7,284 nt of DNA, taken from Pseudomonadota bacterium (lineage in GTDB: Bacteria; Myxococcota_A; Polyangia; Polyangiales; Sandaracinaceae). Within the stretch, counting starts at the first letter, position 1; every line of letters begins with the position of its first letter. Positions 3,773 to 7,284 of this stretch are shown here, one piece after another. Location: positions 1 through 7,284 of the forward strand of contig JAEZBP010000032.1 in NCBI GenBank assembly GCA_023427125.1, given 5' to 3'. A program made the position numbers and the translations under genes. Below the pieces are notes generated by a model that saw only the letters and a list, made by a program, of their open reading frames with translations, was not told the origin of the DNA and did no database searches.

Positions 3773-6226
3773 ATGCGACGGACGGCGTCTGCCGTTGGGA
3801 TGCGCCCCGACGTGTTGCGCTGCCGAGGAAGAGCCCTGCTTCGTGCGCTCTCGGCGTGCGCTGCCCTCGTGGCGCTCCCGGCCGTCGCGCAGGAAGGGGA
3901 GCCGGTCACGCCGCCCTCCTTGATCGAGGCGCCGGAGGTCACGCTGCCCGAGGGGACGGAGGCGCTGCCCGGAGACGACGCCGCGGTGGTGCTGCGGCTC
4001 ACGATCGATCGCGAGGGCCAGGTGACCGAGGTCGAGGTCGTGGAGCCGCTCCGGGAGGACGTCGATCGCCTCGTCGTCGAGGCCGCGCGCGCGATGCGCT
4101 TCGCGCCCGCCACCCGCGCCGGCGCGCCCATCCCGGCGCGCATCCAGTTCCGCTATCTCGTCGCGCTGCCGGCGGCGGCCGAGCCGGAGCCCGAGCCGAG
4201 CGAGGGCGAGCCCACCGATGACGAAACGACCGAGGACGATCCCGAGCCGGACGAGGGAGACTGCCGCGAGGACGATCCGGCGTGCGCGGTGGACGAGGAC
4301 GCCGTCCTCGGCGTCACCGCCGTCATCGAGCGCGATCACGAGGAGGGCGCGGCCGGCCGCATCACCCTGCGCGGCGAGGAGCTCACCACCGTCCCCGGGA
4401 CCTTCGGCGAGCCGCTGCGCGCCGTCGCCAGCCTCCCGGGCGTCGCGCGCTCGCCCTTCGGGATCGGCTTCTTCCTGGTACGCGGCTCGGACTTCCAGAA
4501 CACCGGCTTCCTCGTCGACGGCTTCCCGGTGCCGCTCCTCTATCACCTCGGCGCGGGCCCGGCGATCCTCAACAGCCGCCTCGTCGAGGAGATGCACTTC
4601 TACGCGGGCAACTACCCCGCGCGCTACGGTCGCTTCAGCGGCGGCCTCATCGCGATCGACACCAGCGCGCCGCGGCTCACCGGGCCGCTCGGTGAGCTCT
4701 CGATCGACGCGGCGCGCGCGAGCATCTTCGCGGCCACACCCTTCGAGAACGGCAAGGGCGTGATCGCCGCCTCGTTCCGGCGCAGCTACTTCGAGCTCAT
4801 CCTCCCGCTCATCCAGCCGGGCATCGATCTCAGCTACACCGACTACCAGGTGCTCGCGCAGTACCGCCCCGACGCTCGCCTCTCGCTCTCGGTGTTCTTC
4901 TTCGGGGCCGACGATCGGCTCGATCAGAGCGGGCAGCTCGGCGACGGCGGCCTGATCTCCGAGGGCAGCCGCTCGGCGGCCAGCTTCGATCTGCAGCGGC
5001 TGATCGCGACGATCCGCATCCACCTGCCGAGCCGCGCGAGGCTGTCGATCAGCGGGATGCTCGGGCGGGACGGGACCGGCTTCGACACCTCGCAGGGCTT
5101 CGGCCTGCTCCACTTTCAGCTCGAGGCGTTCTTCGCGGGCTGGCGCGCCGAGCTCGAGCTGCCGATGACCCGCGAGCTGCGCGCGCGCGTCGGGATCGAC
5201 ATCAACACGCTCAACGCTCGAATCCTCGGGACCGCGCCCGTGCCGCCCGGCCTCGGTGTGCTGCCGGCGCCGCTGCCGAGCATCTCGACCAGCGACGGCG
5301 CGGTCGGCGTCGTCGAGGCGTTCGCCGCCGCGTACTACGAGCAGATCATCGACGTCGCGCCGGTCGAGATCAGCGCCGCGCTGCGGGTGGACGTCATGCG
5401 CTACGGAGACGTGCTCACGCCGATCTTCGACCCGCGCCTGGTCAGCCGCATCAAGCTGCACGAGGCGCTGACGCTCAAGCTCGCGAGCGGCCTCTTCGTG
5501 CAGCAGCCCTCGCCGTTCACGATCTTCCGCATCGGCGGCAACCCGGCGGTGATGCCCGAGCGGAGCTGGCAGAACAGCGCCGGCCTCGAGCTCCGGCTGC
5601 CGCCCGGCATCGAGGCGTGGCTCACCGGCTTCTACAACCGTCAATGGAACATCCCGCGCGCGGTCGACGAGATCGTGCCGACGCAGACGGGCCTGCGGCG
5701 CGTGTTCTTCCGCGACGACGGGGAGGGGCAGGCGTGGGGCCTCGAGGCGATGCTGCGGATGCGCCACGAGGGCTTCTATGGATGGCTCACGTACACGCTG
5801 AGCCGCTCGGAGCGCTGGGGTCCTGGCCAAGAGCCGGCGGTCTTCGCGTTCGATCAGACGCACGTGCTCAACCTCGTCGCGAGCTACGGCTTCGACGGCT
5901 GGCGCTTCGGCCTGCGCTTCTCGCTCGCGACCGGGACGCCGCTCGCGTCCCTGACCGGCACCCGCTGGGACGGCGACACGGGAGGCTACCTCGGCCTCCG
6001 CGGCGCCGCGGACGGCCGCTTGCCGTACTCGCATCAGCTCGACGTCCGCATCGATCGCGACTTCGACATCGGCCCGGTGCGCGGCTCGATCTTCCTCGAC
6101 GTGATGAACGTGTACTTCTCGGATCTGCCGGAGGGGATGATCTACCAGTATGACTACGCGCGCGCGGCGATCCTGCGCGGCCTGCCGATCATCCCGACGC
6201 TGGGGATCCGGGGGACGCTGCAATGA
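3773..6226 (+). CDS. TonB-dependent outer-membrane receptor with N-terminal TonB C-terminal-like domain
   Basis: This 817-aa protein has a signal peptide at residues 1-39 (cleavage after AVA). Residues ~53-131 match the TonB C-terminal fold pattern: VVLRLTIDREGQVTEVEVV, then AARAMRFAPATRAGAPIPARI. Residues 137-176 form an acidic linker with 21 Asp/Glu in 40 positions and a CX6C pair (C164, C171). VLGVTAVIER (178-187) could serve as a TonB box. A plug domain follows at ~195-297, with the signatures LVRGSDFQNTGFLVDGFPVP and YPARYGRFSGG. The remainder is a beta-barrel with alternating aromatic strands, ending GIRGTLQ. It should transport or bind a ligand across the outer membrane using TonB/ExbBD energy; the ligand is not evident. 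ATG 3773 has GGGG five bases upstream; ATG 3800 is an alternative that also leaves a plausible signal peptide. The gene overlaps the next one by 4 bp. Confidence 0.88.
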   Translation: MRRTASAVGMRPDVLRCRGRALLRALSACAALVALPAVAQEGEPVTPPSLIEAPEVTLPEGTEALPGDDAAVVLRLTIDREGQVTEVEVVEPLREDVDRLVVEAARAMRFAPATRAGAPIPARIQFRYLVALPAAAEPEPEPSEGEPTDDETTEDDPEPDEGDCREDDPACAVDEDAVLGVTAVIERDHEEGAAGRITLRGEELTTVPGTFGEPLRAVASLPGVARSPFGIGFFLVRGSDFQNTGFLVDGFPVPLLYHLGAGPAILNSRLVEEMHFYAGNYPARYGRFSGGLIAIDTSAPRLTGPLGELSIDAARASIFAATPFENGKGVIAASFRRSYFELILPLIQPGIDLSYTDYQVLAQYRPDARLSLSVFFFGADDRLDQSGQLGDGGLISEGSRSAASFDLQRLIATIRIHLPSRARLSISGMLGRDGTGFDTSQGFGLLHFQLEAFFAGWRAELELPMTRELRARVGIDINTLNARILGTAPVPPGLGVLPAPLPSISTSDGAVGVVEAFAAAYYEQIIDVAPVEISAALRVDVMRYGDVLTPIFDPRLVSRIKLHEALTLKLASGLFVQQPSPFTIFRIGGNPAVMPERSWQNSAGLELRLPPGIEAWLTGFYNRQWNIPRAVDEIVPTQTGLRRVFFRDDGEGQAWGLEAMLRMRHEGFYGWLTYTLSRSERWGPGQEPAVFAFDQTHVLNLVASYGFDGWRFGLRFSLATGTPLASLTGTRWDGDTGGYLGLRGAADGRLPYSHQLDVRIDRDFDIGPVRGSIFLDVMNVYFSDLPEGMIYQYDYARAAILRGLPIIPTLGIRGTLQ
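6210..6226 (+). promoter_or_regulatory. Ribosome-binding site and ATGA stop/start overlap coupling receptor and lipoprotein
   Basis: GGGGGA (6210-6215) lies 7 nt before ATG 6223, and that ATG overlaps the receptor TGA (6224-6226) as ATGA. This arrangement indicates translational coupling, so the lipoprotein is probably made in step with the receptor. Confidence 0.65.
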
Positions 6227-7128
6227 GGTGCTTCTTCGTCGCGCGGATCGCGCTCCTGGCGTCGCTCGCGCTCGGCTGCGCCAACGACTTCGATCCGCCC
6301 AGCCTCGTGAAGGGGCCGCGGCTCTTGGCGCTCGTCGTCGATCCGCCCGAGGCCGCGCCCGGTCAGGACATCGTGTTCCGGGCGCTCGTCGCGAGCCCGG
6401 ACGGCGCGCCGCTCACGCTGGCGCTCCGCGTGGATCTGAGCGCGCGGGCGCTCGCGGCCGGCGCTGGACAGACCCTCGGCGATCAAGCGGAGCCGATCGA
6501 GCTCGCGTGGGACGGTGAGTCAGCGGTCCTCGAGGGTGCGGAGACCGCGCGGGCGATCGACGCGCTCCTCGAGGCGCTCGGGGACGCGCCGCCCGGCACG
6601 CCCGAGCACGTCGTGCGCTTCGTCTACGAGGCGGTCGGGCTGCCGCTCACGGTCGAGCTCGAGCTGCGCGACGAGCGCGGCGCGATCGTGCTCGAGGGCT
6701 TCAAGCGCTTCTTCCTCTCACCGCGCGCCGCGCGCACCACGAACCCGCCGGGGCCGCGCTTCGCGATCGACGGACGCTGGGTGAGCGCGTCGAGCGATCC
6801 CTTCACGTGCGAGCCCGAGGGCGAGGCGCCCGAGGTGCGCGCCGGCGCGGCGGTGACGCTCGCCCCCGACCCGGACGACGCCGGCTGGCTCGAGACCTAT
6901 CCCGCGATCGATCTGGAGGGCGAGGTCATCGAGAGCTCGGAGAGCGCGTTCTACTCCTGGTACTCGACCGCGGGGAGCTTCTCGTTCGCCGTCACCCGCG
7001 CGCCCGACCGCGAGGTCGAGTGGACCGCGCCGGACGAGCCCGGCGAGCATCCGCTCTGGCTGGTCGTGCGCGACGGCCACCTCGGCACCAGCGCGTGCCG
7101 CGCCACGGTGCGCGTCATCGATCGCTGA
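6223..7128 (+). CDS. Lipoprotein with Ig-like C-terminal region, partner of the TonB-dependent receptor
   Basis: A 301-aa protein whose first 18 residues are a lipoprotein signal with lipobox ALGC (C19). The mature part opens with GPRLLALVVDPPEAAPGQDIVFRALV, a pattern I associate with lipoproteins in myxobacterial envelope loci. The middle region (~85-165) is mixed alpha/beta in appearance and not recognised. Residues ~205-300 look like an Ig/PKD-like beta-sandwich: YSTAGSFSFAVTR, then VEWTAPDEPGEHPLWLVVRDG and a closing strand. C196 and C292 could bracket it with a disulphide. The overlap with the receptor stop strongly suggests joint function, analogous in arrangement, though not in sequence, to SusC with SusD; this protein has no visible SusD-like helical repeats. 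Substrate and exact role are unknown. Confidence 0.78.
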   Translation: MRCFFVARIALLASLALGCANDFDPPSLVKGPRLLALVVDPPEAAPGQDIVFRALVASPDGAPLTLALRVDLSARALAAGAGQTLGDQAEPIELAWDGESAVLEGAETARAIDALLEALGDAPPGTPEHVVRFVYEAVGLPLTVELELRDERGAIVLEGFKRFFLSPRAARTTNPPGPRFAIDGRWVSASSDPFTCEPEGEAPEVRAGAAVTLAPDPDDAGWLETYPAIDLEGEVIESSESAFYSWYSTAGSFSFAVTRAPDREVEWTAPDEPGEHPLWLVVRDGHLGTSACRATVRVIDR

Positions 7129-7170
7129 GCTGGCGCGCTGACCCAAAGACTGTCGCAAAATCTCCCGTCG

Positions 7171-7273
7171 CCCCGCGGCCGATCCGGGCCCGTCCGCGGC
7201 GTTGGCGCTCCTCGACGTACTTTCGTACGTCTCGTCGCGCCGCCTTGCGGCCGGACCCGGCTCGATTGCGGGG
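7171..7273. repeat. Long imperfect inverted repeat (possible dispersed palindromic or MITE-like element), likely cut by the window edge
   Basis: The centre is a perfect 7-bp stem, GACGTAC (7214-7220) and GTACGTC (7225-7231), around TTTC. Further out, GGCGC (7204-7208) pairs with GCGCC (7237-7241), CCGC (7194-7197) with GCGG (7247-7250), and 7171-7193 matches 7251-7273 at 17 of 23 positions, plus two G-T wobbles. The end pairs CCCCGC with GCGGGG. ATC (7160-7162) also matches GAT (7282-7284), so the arms may continue outside the window. It starts 42 bp after the TGA of the last operon gene and has no T-run. It could be a dispersed intergenic repeat, a bidirectional transcript end, or both. No transposase is nearby. 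Confidence 0.65.
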
Positions 7274-7284
7274 CTCGGTCCGAT

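Noticed and set aside
3464..6223. 919-codon open frame on the minus strand opposite the receptor
   Set aside because: Its product is Arg/Glu/Asp/Ala-rich with no domain logic, as expected from the reverse of a GC-biased coding frame; the plus strand has a clear signal peptide, plug motifs and barrel.

Overview
The window is a very GC-rich stretch of bacterial chromosome. It is most consistent with a myxobacterium (Myxococcota, Polyangia-like). That placement is inferred from protein style: short lipoproteins with Cys-patterned heads and Asp-Ala-Gly tails, a cytochrome-c-like lipoprotein with variant haem motifs, and a TonB-type domain fused to a TonB-dependent receptor. No rRNA, tRNA, CRISPR array, transposase or phage gene is visible.

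Layout. Positions 1-112 are non-coding, with one hairpin. Positions 113-2014 (minus) encode a two-domain homocysteine S-methyltransferase / methylenetetrahydrofolate reductase of the YitJ type. It is interrupted by a single in-frame TAG at 1643-1645, leaving a 123-aa head and a 508-509-aa tail in the same frame. Positions 2015-2198 are a leader/spacer with two hairpins. Positions 2199-3365 (minus) encode an exported lipoprotein with two cytochrome-c-like modules (CX5CH and CX4CH). Positions 3366-3494 are a divergent intergenic region. Positions 3495-7128 (plus) look like one operon: an 86-aa lipoprotein, an 817-aa TonB-dependent receptor with its own N-terminal TonB C-terminal-like domain, and a 301-aa lipoprotein whose start overlaps the receptor stop (ATGA). 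Positions 7129-7284 hold a long imperfect inverted repeat that probably continues past the window edge.

How the genes fit together. The minus-strand enzyme belongs to one-carbon and methionine metabolism: reduction of methylene-THF to methyl-THF and methylation of homocysteine. The plus-strand operon looks like an outer-membrane uptake or binding unit, a receptor flanked by two lipoproteins; its substrate cannot be read from sequence. The divergent cytochrome-like lipoprotein is also an envelope protein, but no functional link is demonstrated.

Most worth a second look: the clean single-stop interruption of an otherwise intact metabolic enzyme, the TonB-domain/receptor fusion, the paired non-canonical haem motifs, and the downstream inverted repeat. 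I found no convincing undescribed defence or mobile system.
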